A stretch of DNA of 64,000 nt from contig NZ_QVLS01000003.1 in NCBI RefSeq assembly GCF_003417535.1, positions 248,001 through 312,000 on the forward strand, read 5' to 3'. This document shows, piece after piece, positions 8,432 through 16,239 of this stretch; position 1 is the stretch's first letter, and each line of letters begins with the position of its first letter. Source of the DNA: Hydrogenophaga borbori (GTDB lineage: Bacteria; Pseudomonadota; Gammaproteobacteria; Burkholderiales; Burkholderiaceae_C). The translations under genes and the position numbers were made by a program. The notes beneath the pieces were generated by a model. It did not search any database. It was not told the DNA's origin and was given only the letters and a program-made list of their open reading frames with translations.

Positions 8432-8460
8432 CGCCTGGCGAAGCCTTCGCCGGGCGTTTT
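8432..8460 (+). terminator. Rho-independent terminator after the cassette
   Basis: An 11-bp stem (8432-8442 with 8446-8456, one G-T pair), 3-nt loop, then four T. It starts 7 bp after the NadE-like stop and closes the operon that begins at 1181. Confidence 0.75.
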
Positions 8461-8518
8461 CGCGGCGGGTTGGCCGGGTTACATTGGCGCCCTCAATCCG
8501 GCGCATCAGGAGCCCACC

Positions 8519-8674
8519 ATGCCCAAAGGCGAACAGCGCAGCAACAAGATGGTCAAGAAGCCGAAGAAGGACACCAGCCCGCCGCAGGAAGCCTCGGCCG
8601 GGGCCTCGCTGTCCCCCCGCCCCACGCCGCCCGTCACGGCGGTGATGCCCAAGGGCAAGATGAAGAACAAGTAG
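8519..8674 (+). CDS. Small basic conserved protein, 51 aa
   Basis: A short gene that reads MPKGEQRSNKMVKKPKKD and ends PKGKMKNK, with a Pro/Ala/Ser-rich middle. AGGAG at 8508-8512 lies 6 nt before the ATG. It is strongly basic, with lysine clusters at both ends, and has no hydrophobic segment, so it is likely cytosolic and perhaps binds nucleic acid. I recall similar unnamed proteins in Burkholderiales genomes but know no function. It lies alone between a terminator and a LysR gene. Confidence 0.7.
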   Translation: MPKGEQRSNKMVKKPKKDTSPPQEASAGASLSPRPTPPVTAVMPKGKMKNK

Positions 8675-8711
8675 CCTCGGCACCGGCCACGGCCCGGCCG
8701 GCCGCGCGTGC

Positions 8712-9602
8712 ATGGACATCAAGCTCATCGAGGATCTGGCCGCGCTGGAACGCTGCGCGAGCTTCGTCAAGGCGGCCGAGGCCCGCCATGTCACCCATCC
8801 CGCCTTCGGGCGGCGCATCCGCGCACTGGAAGACTGGGCGGGCGTGCCCCTGGTGGCCAGCACGCGGGCCCCCGTTCGCCTGACCCCCGAGGGACAGGCC
8901 CTGCTCACGCAAAGCGCGCCGCTGCTCGCCGGCCTGCGGCAGTTGCGCACGCAATGGGGCGCGCGCGACCGCGCCGACGGGCAAGGGACCGGTCTGCTGC
9001 GCGTGGGCACCGGCCGCACCTTGGCGCGCACCCTGGTGGCCGACTGGCTGGGGCGGCTGCGGGGCACCATCCGTGGCGCCCGGGTGCAGCTGCGCACACA
9101 GGCCATGGAAGAGATCTGCGCCACCTTCGAGCGCGGCGAGGTCGATCTGCTGATCTGCTACGAACACCCGGCGCTGTCCTACGGCCTCACGGGGCAGCGC
9201 TTTCGCCACATCACCCTGGCCACGGACCGCCTGCTGCCGGTGGCGCGCGTCGACGCCTCGGGCCGCGCGCGCCACGACCTGTTCGATGCCACCTGGATCG
9301 GCTACGCACCCAGCCTCACCCTGGGCCGCCTGCTGGAGGACCACCTGGAGGCCACCCGCAGCGGGCAGCAATCGCCGCCCACCATCGTGTGCGACTCCGC
9401 CGACGCGGTGCTGGAGCTGGCCATCAAGGGCCTGGGCATGGCCTGGCTGCCCCATTCGCTGACCGCGTCCGCGGTGCGCGCCGGGCTGCTGAAGGTGCTG
9501 GGCGGCCGCGGGGACCAGATCCACTTCGAGGTCCGTCTGTACCGGCACCGCGCCCGGCAATCGGACCTGATCGAAGCCGCCTGGGAGCACAGCAATCGCT
9601 AG
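8712..9602 (+). CDS. LysR-family transcriptional regulator
   Basis: A 296-aa regulator. The winged helix-turn-helix is at residues 1-60 (FVKAAEARHVTHPAFGRRIR, then LEDWAGVPLV) and the substrate-binding-like effector domain follows (about 90-290). The recognition region departs from the usual LysR pattern (THPAFGRRI), as in a subgroup often found near Bug transporters. It lies 96 bp upstream of a Bug protein gene on the same strand, so it may control that gene and the hydrolase behind it. The inducer cannot be told from sequence. Confidence 0.92.
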   Translation: MDIKLIEDLAALERCASFVKAAEARHVTHPAFGRRIRALEDWAGVPLVASTRAPVRLTPEGQALLTQSAPLLAGLRQLRTQWGARDRADGQGTGLLRVGTGRTLARTLVADWLGRLRGTIRGARVQLRTQAMEEICATFERGEVDLLICYEHPALSYGLTGQRFRHITLATDRLLPVARVDASGRARHDLFDATWIGYAPSLTLGRLLEDHLEATRSGQQSPPTIVCDSADAVLELAIKGLGMAWLPHSLTASAVRAGLLKVLGGRGDQIHFEVRLYRHRARQSDLIEAAWEHSNR

Positions 9603-9698
9603 TCGGCACGCATCGGTGCCGATCCGGCACCTTGGTCTCAGACGAGCCACCTAGAGTCCGCTTCACCGCTGCGCCATCGCAGCCAACCAGGAGCGCCG

Positions 9699-10688
9699 AT
9701 GAAGTCCCCACTGATCCGCCGCCGTGAGGTTCTGCTTCTCACGGGCGCCGCCGCCACCCTCGGGTGCGCGCCGGCGCTGGCCCAGAGCACCAACTACCCG
9801 AATCGCCCGATCACCCTGGTGGTGGGCTACCCCCCAGGCGGCAGCACCGACCTCACGGCGCGCGTGCTGGCAGAGCAGCTGGCCCGCTCGCTGGGCCAGC
9901 CGGTCGTGGTCGAAAACGTGGGCGGGGCCGGTGGCGCGCTGGGCGCCCAGCGGGTGGCGCAGGCCACGGCGGACGGCCACACCCTGCTGCTGGGCAGCAA
10001 CAACGAGATGGCCATCGCCGGCTTGATCAATCCCGCGCTGCGCTATGACCCCGTCAAGCAGTTCACCCCAGTGGGCATGGTCGCCTCGCAGCCCATGGTG
10101 CTGGTGGCCAGCCCCAGCGCCGGCATGCCCAACATCGCCGGTTTCATCGAACGCGTGAAGCAGAACCCGGGCAAGTTCAGCTATGGCTCCGCCGGCGTCG
10201 GCACCGCCCTCAACCTGGCGGGCGAAATGGTCAAGCAGGCCGCCGGGCTGTTCATCGTTCACATCCCTTACCGCGGCGTGGGCCCGCTGACGACCGATCT
10301 GATCGGCGGCCAGGTGGAGCTGGGCGTGTACGTGCTGTCCAGCGGCCTGCCCCAGATCAAGGCGGGCAAGGTGGTGCCACTGGGCGTGACCGAGCGCGAG
10401 CGTTCGCCCGTGGCGCCCGACATCCCCGCGCTGGCCGAGACGCCCAGCCTGCGCCATGTGGACATCGGCACCTGGTTCGGCCTGTGGGGGCCCGCGGGCC
10501 TGCCGGCGCCCGTCGCGCAGCGCTTGCGCGGCGCCCTGGCCGAGTCGCTCAAGGTGCCCTCCCTGGTGGAAAAGCTGACGGCCTCGGGGGCGACCATTGC
10601 CCCGGCCAGCGCGGTATTGGCCGACTTCCAGGCGGCCGAAATCGCCAAGTACCGCCGCATCGTCGACCACGCCGGCATCCGCGTGTGA
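9699..10688 (+). CDS. Bug-family tripartite tricarboxylate transporter binding protein
   Basis: A 329-aa periplasmic solute-binding protein of the TctC/Bug family. The leader contains RRREVLLLTGAAATLG and ends ALAQS, so export by Sec or Tat is expected. The mature part starts NYPNRPITLVVGYPPGGSTD, the usual Bug ligand-loop motif. These proteins bind carboxylates or aromatic acids, and many have no dedicated membrane partner nearby, as here. The stop overlaps the start of the aspartoacylase-like gene (TGATG), which links this uptake protein to hydrolysis of an acylated amino acid or similar amide. Confidence 0.93.
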   Translation: MKSPLIRRREVLLLTGAAATLGCAPALAQSTNYPNRPITLVVGYPPGGSTDLTARVLAEQLARSLGQPVVVENVGGAGGALGAQRVAQATADGHTLLLGSNNEMAIAGLINPALRYDPVKQFTPVGMVASQPMVLVASPSAGMPNIAGFIERVKQNPGKFSYGSAGVGTALNLAGEMVKQAAGLFIVHIPYRGVGPLTTDLIGGQVELGVYVLSSGLPQIKAGKVVPLGVTERERSPVAPDIPALAETPSLRHVDIGTWFGLWGPAGLPAPVAQRLRGALAESLKVPSLVEKLTASGATIAPASAVLADFQAAEIAKYRRIVDHAGIRV

Positions 10689-11650
10689 TGCCGCCGCCGT
10701 TCGAAATTTCCCCGCCCGACATGGGCCCCTGGCTGGCCGGCAACACCGGCACGCCCGGCGTGTGGCGTTGGACAGCCAGCGAGCCCGGTCGCCGGGTGAT
10801 GGTGAGTGCGCTCGTCCACGGCAACGAGCTGTGCGGCGCCTGGGCGGTGCGCGACCTGCTGGCCAGCGGCTTGAGGCCGCGCCGCGGAACGCTCACCGTG
10901 GCGCTGGCCAACCTCGACGCCTTCGCGCGCTTCAACCCGCAAAGGCCCCATGTGTCGCGCTGCGTGCACACCGACATGAACCGCCTGTGGGGGGACATGC
11001 CCTGGCGCCACGACGGCACCGAGCTGGCGTCCGAGCACCGGCGGGTGCTGGAACTGCAACCCCATGTGGAGGCCAGCGATTGGCTGCTGGATCTGCACTC
11101 CATGCACGAGCCGGGCCCGCCGCTGGCGCTCACCGGGCCGCTCGCGCACCACGCCAGCCGGGCGGCCGCCCTGGGACTGGGTGCCCTGCGGGTGGCCGAC
11201 CCCGGTCACAAGGCGGGCGTTCGTCTGCGCGACCATGGCCGCTTCGGCCGGGCCGATGCGCCGGACGCCTTCGCCTTGCTGGTGGAATGCGGCTACCACG
11301 GCGCACGGGCATCGGTGACCGTCGCCCGCGACGCGCTCGCGCGCTTTCTCGATCTCAGCGGCGTGGTGGATGCGCAGGACATGCCGGCCGGCTGGCGCCA
11401 GCCCCATGCCCATGGCAGCGGCCCCTTGCTGGAGGTCACCGACGCCGTGACCGTGGCGCCCCACTCGGTGCCGGCGTTCACGAAGCCCTGGAAAAGCGGC
11501 GACCGGATCGCCAAGGCGGGCACCCTGATCGGGTGGAACGCGGCGCTGCCGGTCATCACGCCCTACGACGATTGCGTGCTGGTGATGCCCACGCTGCTGC
11601 ACGCGCGGCCCGGCGCCACGCTGGTCCGCTTCGCCCGCACCACGCCCTAG
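10688..11650 (+). CDS. Succinylglutamate desuccinylase/aspartoacylase-family hydrolase
   Basis: A 320-aa M14-type zinc hydrolase. Zinc ligands are visible in VHGNELCG (His, Glu) and LDLHSMHEPG (His); a later Glu in LLVECGYH is a good candidate for the catalytic base. Relatives remove acyl groups from N-acyl amino acids. No signal peptide is seen, so it acts in the cytosol. It overlaps the upstream Bug gene by one base and is almost certainly co-transcribed, so the Bug ligand may be its substrate. It converges with glycerate kinase, the two genes overlapping by four bases. Confidence 0.85.
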   Translation: MPPPFEISPPDMGPWLAGNTGTPGVWRWTASEPGRRVMVSALVHGNELCGAWAVRDLLASGLRPRRGTLTVALANLDAFARFNPQRPHVSRCVHTDMNRLWGDMPWRHDGTELASEHRRVLELQPHVEASDWLLDLHSMHEPGPPLALTGPLAHHASRAAALGLGALRVADPGHKAGVRLRDHGRFGRADAPDAFALLVECGYHGARASVTVARDALARFLDLSGVVDAQDMPAGWRQPHAHGSGPLLEVTDAVTVAPHSVPAFTKPWKSGDRIAKAGTLIGWNAALPVITPYDDCVLVMPTLLHARPGATLVRFARTTP

Positions 11651-12975
11651 GCGGGTTGGCCCGCCGGCAGCACCAGCAGCGCGCGGAAGTCGTTCACGTT
11701 GGTGTGCGTGGGCCCGGTGATCACCAGGTCGCCCAGCGGCTCGAAAAAGCCGTAGGCGTCGTTGCGCTCCAGGTGCTGGCCCACCTTCAGGCCTTTCGCC
11801 GCCGCGCGCGCCAGGGTGTCGGGCGTGACCAGCGCACCCGCGTTGTCCTCGATGCCGTCGATGCCGTCGGTGTCGGCCGCAATGGCCCACACGTTCGCCT
11901 GCCCGCCCAGGGCCTGGGCCAGGCCCAGGCAGAACTCGCCCGCGCGCCCGCCGCGCCCTCTGGGCTGGCCCTCGGCGCGCGGGCGCACCGTGACCGTGGT
12001 CTCGCCACCGCTGAGCAGCACGCAGGGCGCCTGGAACGCGCTGCGGCCCAGGGCCACCGAGCGCGCCAGCGCCGCATGCACCTTGCCCACCTCGCGCGAT
12101 TCGCCTTCGATCTCGTCGCTGAGGATGTGCGCGGCCAGCCCGAGCGCGCGCGCGGCCTCGGCCGCGGCCTCCAGGCTTTGCTGCGGCGTGGCGATCAGGC
12201 GCGTGTCGTGGCCGGCCAGGCGCGGATCGCCCGGCTTGGGCGTTTCCAGCGCGCCCGATTCGAGGGCGGCGCGCACCGGCGCCGGCACGGCGATGCGGTA
12301 GCGGTCCAGGATGGCGAGCGCGTCGGCGCAGGTGCTGGCGTCGGCCACGGTGGGGCCGCTGGCGATCACGCTCACGTCGTCGCCGGGCACGTCGCTGATG
12401 GTGAGCGTGACCACCTGCGCGGGCGCGCAGGCCGCCGCCAGCCGCCCGCCCTTGATGCGCGAGAGGTGCTTGCGCACGGTGTTCATCTCGCCGATGTGCG
12501 CGCCGCTGTCCAGCAGCTCGCGGTTGATGCGCTGCTTGTCCTGCAGCGTGAGGCCTTCGCAGGGCAGCGTGAGCAGGGCCGAGCCGCCGCCCGAGATGAG
12601 GCACAGCACCAGGTCATCGGCCGTGAGGCCTTGAACGAGTTGCAGGATGCGCTGCGCGGCCGCCAGGCCGGCCGCGTCGGGCACGGGGTGCGAGGCCTCC
12701 ACCACCTCGATGCGCTCGAGCAGCCCCTCGGGTCGCGGCGGCGTGTGGTGGTAGCGCGTGACCACCAGGCCCGACAGCGGCGCCTCGGCCGGCCACAGCG
12801 CCTCCACCGCCTGGGCCATGGCGCCACCGGCCTTGCCCGCGCCGATGACCACCGTGCGCCCCTTGGGCGGCGGCGGCAGGAAGGCCGCGGTGTTGTGCAG
12901 GGGCAGCGCGCGGCGCACGGCGGCGTCGTACAGGTGGCGCAGCAGGGCGCGGGGGTCTTGGGTGGCGAAGGTCAT
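11647..12975 (-). CDS. Glycerate 2-kinase (DUF4147/TtuD family)
   Basis: A 442-aa protein of the glycerate kinase II family, long annotated as TtuD hydroxypyruvate reductase; members phosphorylate D-glycerate. The N-terminal domain has VIGAGKAGGAMAQAVE, and LISGGGSALLTLP and SGGETTVTV match conserved glycine-rich motifs of the family. The C-terminus includes DTDGIDG and THTNVNDFRA, as in relatives. ATG at 12975 is used because the longer frame (to 13026) adds a tail without homology. It stands alone on its strand between two convergent or unrelated units. Likely role: glycerate entry into central metabolism. Confidence 0.9.
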   Translation of the reverse strand: MTFATQDPRALLRHLYDAAVRRALPLHNTAAFLPPPPKGRTVVIGAGKAGGAMAQAVEALWPAEAPLSGLVVTRYHHTPPRPEGLLERIEVVEASHPVPDAAGLAAAQRILQLVQGLTADDLVLCLISGGGSALLTLPCEGLTLQDKQRINRELLDSGAHIGEMNTVRKHLSRIKGGRLAAACAPAQVVTLTISDVPGDDVSVIASGPTVADASTCADALAILDRYRIAVPAPVRAALESGALETPKPGDPRLAGHDTRLIATPQQSLEAAAEAARALGLAAHILSDEIEGESREVGKVHAALARSVALGRSAFQAPCVLLSGGETTVTVRPRAEGQPRGRGGRAGEFCLGLAQALGGQANVWAIAADTDGIDGIEDNAGALVTPDTLARAAAKGLKVGQHLERNDAYGFFEPLGDLVITGPTHTNVNDFRALLVLPAGQPA

Positions 12976-13108
12976 GTCGGGCAGGGCTGGGTGGGAGGTA
13001 TCGCGGCCAGCCGGCATTGTCCACAAGGCCGCGAGGGCCGCGGGGAACGGCGTGCGTCGGCACCTGGCCCCGACACCCCCGCCCGAAGGACCTGGAAAGG
13101 AACGCGCC

Positions 13109-13582
13109 TCAGGCCGCGCCGGGCCAGCGCAGCGGGCGCTCCTCGAACTCCGTGCTCAGCACCACCGTGCTGGTGGTGCGCGCCACGCCCGGAATGGCCT
13201 TGATGGCGTAGAGCACGTCTTCCAGCGCGCGCGCGTGCGTGGTGCGCAGCTTGGCCATGAAGTCGTACTCGCCGGCCACGCTGTGCAGCTCCAGCACCTC
13301 GGGCAGCTCGCGCAGGCGCGGCGCGATCTCGCGGCAGTGCACGCCGCCGTCGTTGCGGATGGCGACGAAGGCGGTGAAGTGCAGGCCCACGCGCTCTGGG
13401 TCCACGCGCAGCGAAAAGCGCTCGATCACGCCGCGCTCGACCATCTTCTTCACCCGCTCGTGCACGGCCGCCGTGGACAGGCCCACCTCGGCCGCCACGT
13501 CGGCATAGGAGCGGCGGCTGTCGGCGCTCAGCGCCGTAAGAATTCCGGCGTCGATGCCATCGAGCTGAATATTTGCTTGCAT
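13109..13582 (-). CDS. Lrp/AsnC-family transcriptional regulator
   Basis: A 157-aa regulator with an N-terminal helix-turn-helix (DGIDAGILTALSADSRRSYADVA, then STAAVHERVKKM) and a C-terminal RAM/AsnC ligand domain (about 75-150), which forms octamers and binds amino acids in this family. ATG at 13582 is chosen over a longer frame from 13621 because homology starts here. It is divergent from a DMT-family transporter with 70 bp between the starts, so an amino acid probably triggers export through this regulator. Confidence 0.93.
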   Translation of the reverse strand: MQANIQLDGIDAGILTALSADSRRSYADVAAEVGLSTAAVHERVKKMVERGVIERFSLRVDPERVGLHFTAFVAIRNDGGVHCREIAPRLRELPEVLELHSVAGEYDFMAKLRTTHARALEDVLYAIKAIPGVARTTSTVVLSTEFEERPLRWPGAA

Positions 13583-13652
13583 GCGAGCCCAACTCTGATA
13601 AAAATACGAACCCTCGGCCAATCGCCGGAAATCTTACGACACAGGTGGCCGC

Positions 13653-14612
13653 ATGCCGTCCATTTTCAACCGATTCGGGGCGGACAACGCCTCCTGGCGC
13701 CTCGCCCTGGCGCTGCTGATCGTCTACCTCGTCTGGGGTACCACCTACTTCGCGCTGGCCGTGGCCATGCAGACCCTGCCGCCAGTGCTCATGAACGGGG
13801 CCCGTTTCATCGCGGCCGGCCTGGCCATGCTGGCCATCGCCCGCTGGCGGGGCCTGGCCTGGCCCACGGCGGCGCAGTGGCGCGCCAGCGCGCTCATCGG
13901 CGGGCTGATGGCCTTCGCCGCCATGGCCCTGGTGGTGCTGGCCCAGCAGGCCGGCATCGGCTCCGGGCTGATGGCCACGGTGGTGACCACCATGCCCATG
14001 TGGCTGGCGCTGTGGACGCGCTGGGGCGGCGAGCGCGTGCCGCTGACCAGCTGGCTGGGCCTGGTGCTGGGCGCGGCGGGCGCCGCGTTGCTGGCACTGG
14101 AGGGCGACTTCTCCACCACCCTGCTGGGCACGCTGTGCGCCTTCGGCGCGCCACTGGCCTGGAGCCTGGGCTCCTATGCCTCGCGCAAGCTCGCGCTGCC
14201 GCCACCGGCCATGGCCTCGGCCGCGCAGTGGCTGCTGGGCGGCCTGCTGTGCACGCTGGCCGCGCTGCTGTTCGAGCCGGGCGCGCGCGGCTTCCAATGG
14301 GCGCAGGTGTCGGTGGCCTCGGCCCTGGCCTGGCTCTACCTGGTGGTGATGGGCACCATGGTCACGCTCAACGCCTACCTGTGGCTGCTGAAGAACACCA
14401 GCGCCGCGCTGGCGGGCAGCTACTCCTTCGTGAACCCGGTGGTGGCCCTGGCGGTGGGCGTGGGCTTCGGCGGCGAGCGGCTCACGGGCTGGGTGTTCGT
14501 CGCCCTGCCCCTGATCGGCGCGGCGCTGGCGCTGATCCTCTACGGCCGGCCGGTGGTGGACGCCGCCGGCGCGCTGTGGCGGCGGCTCGCGCCTTCTCAG
14601 GCCAGGACCTGA
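13653..14612 (+). CDS. EamA/DMT-family transporter
   Basis: A 319-aa inner-membrane carrier with ten hydrophobic segments in two EamA repeats (about residues 15-145 and 155-295). YLVWGTTYFALAVAMQTLPP is the classic start of the first repeat (RhtA/YdcZ-like exporters). It is divergent from the Lrp/AsnC gene and likely exports an amino acid or related metabolite. Its last 16 bases overlap the 3' end of the esterase gene on the other strand. Confidence 0.92.
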   Translation: MPSIFNRFGADNASWRLALALLIVYLVWGTTYFALAVAMQTLPPVLMNGARFIAAGLAMLAIARWRGLAWPTAAQWRASALIGGLMAFAAMALVVLAQQAGIGSGLMATVVTTMPMWLALWTRWGGERVPLTSWLGLVLGAAGAALLALEGDFSTTLLGTLCAFGAPLAWSLGSYASRKLALPPPAMASAAQWLLGGLLCTLAALLFEPGARGFQWAQVSVASALAWLYLVVMGTMVTLNAYLWLLKNTSAALAGSYSFVNPVVALAVGVGFGGERLTGWVFVALPLIGAALALILYGRPVVDAAGALWRRLAPSQART

Positions 14613-15295
14613 AGCAACCAGCGGTTGAGGTCGCCCACTTCCTCGGGGCACACGCTGTGGCCCATGGGGTAGCTGTGCCATTGCACCGGGTGGCCCAGCG
14701 CCAGCAGGGCGTCGCGCGAGGCCTCGCCGCGCGCGGGCACCACGATGTCGTCCGCATCGCCGTGCGCCATGAAGATGGGCAGGCCGGCGTTGGCCCCGCT
14801 GCGCTCGGCCGCCGTGCGATCGGGCAGCGGCAGGTAGCCCGAGAGCGCCACCAGCCCGGCCAGGCGCTGTGGCGCGCGCAGGCCGGTGAGCAGCGTCATG
14901 GCGCAGCCCTGCGAAAAACCCATCAGCACGATGCGCGAGGCCGGCACGCCCATGCCGATCTCGCGGTCGATGAGCGCCTGCACCTGCGCCTGGGAGGCGC
15001 GCAGGCCGGCCTCGTCCTCGCGGCGCGGCTGGCCGGGGTCGGCCAGCGGCGGGTAGATGTCGTACCAGGCGCGCATGGCGTAGCCGCCGTTCAGCGTGAC
15101 GGGCCGCACCGGCGCGCTGGGAAAGACGAAGCGCACCGGGCCGACGGCCGACAGGTCCAGCATCTGCGCCACCGGCACGAAGTCGTTGCCATCGGCACCC
15201 AGGCCGTGCAGCACGATGAGGCTGGCCGCGGTGGGCGCGTCGGGCGCGCCCGAGCGGCCTTCGAGCCGCTCGAGTTCGAGGGGGGTGTCGTTCAT
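14597..15295 (-). CDS. Carboxylesterase/phospholipase-type alpha/beta hydrolase
   Basis: A 232-aa serine hydrolase of the Abhydrolase_2 family. The catalytic triad is visible as Ser in GFSQGCAM, Asp in HGDADDIVVP and His in PMGHSVCPEE. LHGLGADGNDF near residue 25 is the usual oxyanion motif. Relatives hydrolyse carboxylic esters or act as acyl-protein thioesterases. No leader peptide, so it is cytosolic. ATG at 15295 gives the family's usual length. It converges with the DMT gene, and its start is 40 bp from the divergent hydratase gene. Confidence 0.92.
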   Translation of the reverse strand: MNDTPLELERLEGRSGAPDAPTAASLIVLHGLGADGNDFVPVAQMLDLSAVGPVRFVFPSAPVRPVTLNGGYAMRAWYDIYPPLADPGQPRREDEAGLRASQAQVQALIDREIGMGVPASRIVLMGFSQGCAMTLLTGLRAPQRLAGLVALSGYLPLPDRTAAERSGANAGLPIFMAHGDADDIVVPARGEASRDALLALGHPVQWHSYPMGHSVCPEEVGDLNRWLLQVLA

Positions 15296-15335
15296 GGGAT
15301 GGCAGCATAGCCGCGCGCCCCCGACAATGCGCCGC

Positions 15336-16142
15336 ATGACCCCCGAGACCCTGCTGCACCACGTCGACACCGGCCGGCCCTGGGCCGCGCGCCTGAGCAC
15401 CCGCCCCGGCTACGGCCTGGACACCGCCTACGCCGACGCCCTGGCCGTGCGCGCGCTGCGCGTGGCGCGTGGCGAGCGGCCCCTGGGCTACAAGGTGGGC
15501 TTCACCAACCGCGGCATCTGGCCGGTCTACAACGTCTACGCACCCATCTGGGGCAGCGTATACGACAGCACCGTGGTGTTCTGCGACGGTGAGGGCCGGC
15601 TCGACCTGTCCCACACCTGCGAGCCGCGCATCGAGCCCGAGGCGGTGTTCGGCTTGCGCTCGGCGCCCGCCGCCGAGGCCTCCATCGGCGATCTTTTCGA
15701 CGCCCTGGAATGGGTCGCGCCGGGCTTCGAGATCGTGCAGTCGCACCTGGCGGGCTGGAAGTTCGAGGCCCCCGACACCGTGGCGGACGGCGGCCTGCAC
15801 GCGCGCCTGCTGGTGGGCCGGCGGATGCCGGTGCGCGAGATCGCAGCCGACGCCGCCGGCCTGGACGCCGCCCTGGCCGGCGCGGGTGTGGTGCTGGCGC
15901 GCGACGGCCAGGCGCTGGACCGGGGCAAGGGCGCGGCCGTGCTCGACGGCCCCGTGCAGGCCCTGTGGCACTTCGTGCAGGCGCAGCGCGCCTGCCCCGG
16001 CGCGCCGGCGCTGCGAGCGGGCGACATCGTCACCACCGGCACCTGGACCGACGCCTGGCCTGTCGCCCCGGGCCAGGTCTGGCACGGCGCCTTCGATGCG
16101 CCGCTGTCGCCGCTGTCGCCGCTGAGCCTGCGGCTGGAGTGA
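15336..16142 (+). CDS. 2-keto-4-pentenoate hydratase / FAH-superfamily protein
   Basis: A 268-aa protein that resembles the hydratase and decarboxylase branch of the fumarylacetoacetate hydrolase superfamily (MhpD-like). GYKVGFTNRG and the ERIEPE-like metal site RIEPEAVFGL are visible, as are ALEWVAPGFEIVQS and TTGTWTDAWPV. Members act on 2-oxo acids from aromatic ring cleavage with a divalent metal. The usual meta-cleavage pathway genes are not nearby. The alternative start three codons upstream (15327) is possible. The next gene begins 97 bp downstream. Confidence 0.85.
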   Translation: MTPETLLHHVDTGRPWAARLSTRPGYGLDTAYADALAVRALRVARGERPLGYKVGFTNRGIWPVYNVYAPIWGSVYDSTVVFCDGEGRLDLSHTCEPRIEPEAVFGLRSAPAAEASIGDLFDALEWVAPGFEIVQSHLAGWKFEAPDTVADGGLHARLLVGRRMPVREIAADAAGLDAALAGAGVVLARDGQALDRGKGAAVLDGPVQALWHFVQAQRACPGAPALRAGDIVTTGTWTDAWPVAPGQVWHGAFDAPLSPLSPLSLRLE

Positions 16143-16239
16143 GCTCCCCAATCCAGGGGGGACACGGGGAAAACCCACTGAGGAAATCGCGCACCGCTCG
16201 CTAGGCTGGCCGGGTTTCAGACACCAAGGAGACCCGTCC

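Noticed and set aside
13583-13652. Possible Lrp operator between the regulator and the DMT exporter
   Set aside because: No clear palindrome could be picked out by eye in these 70 bp, so no site is listed.
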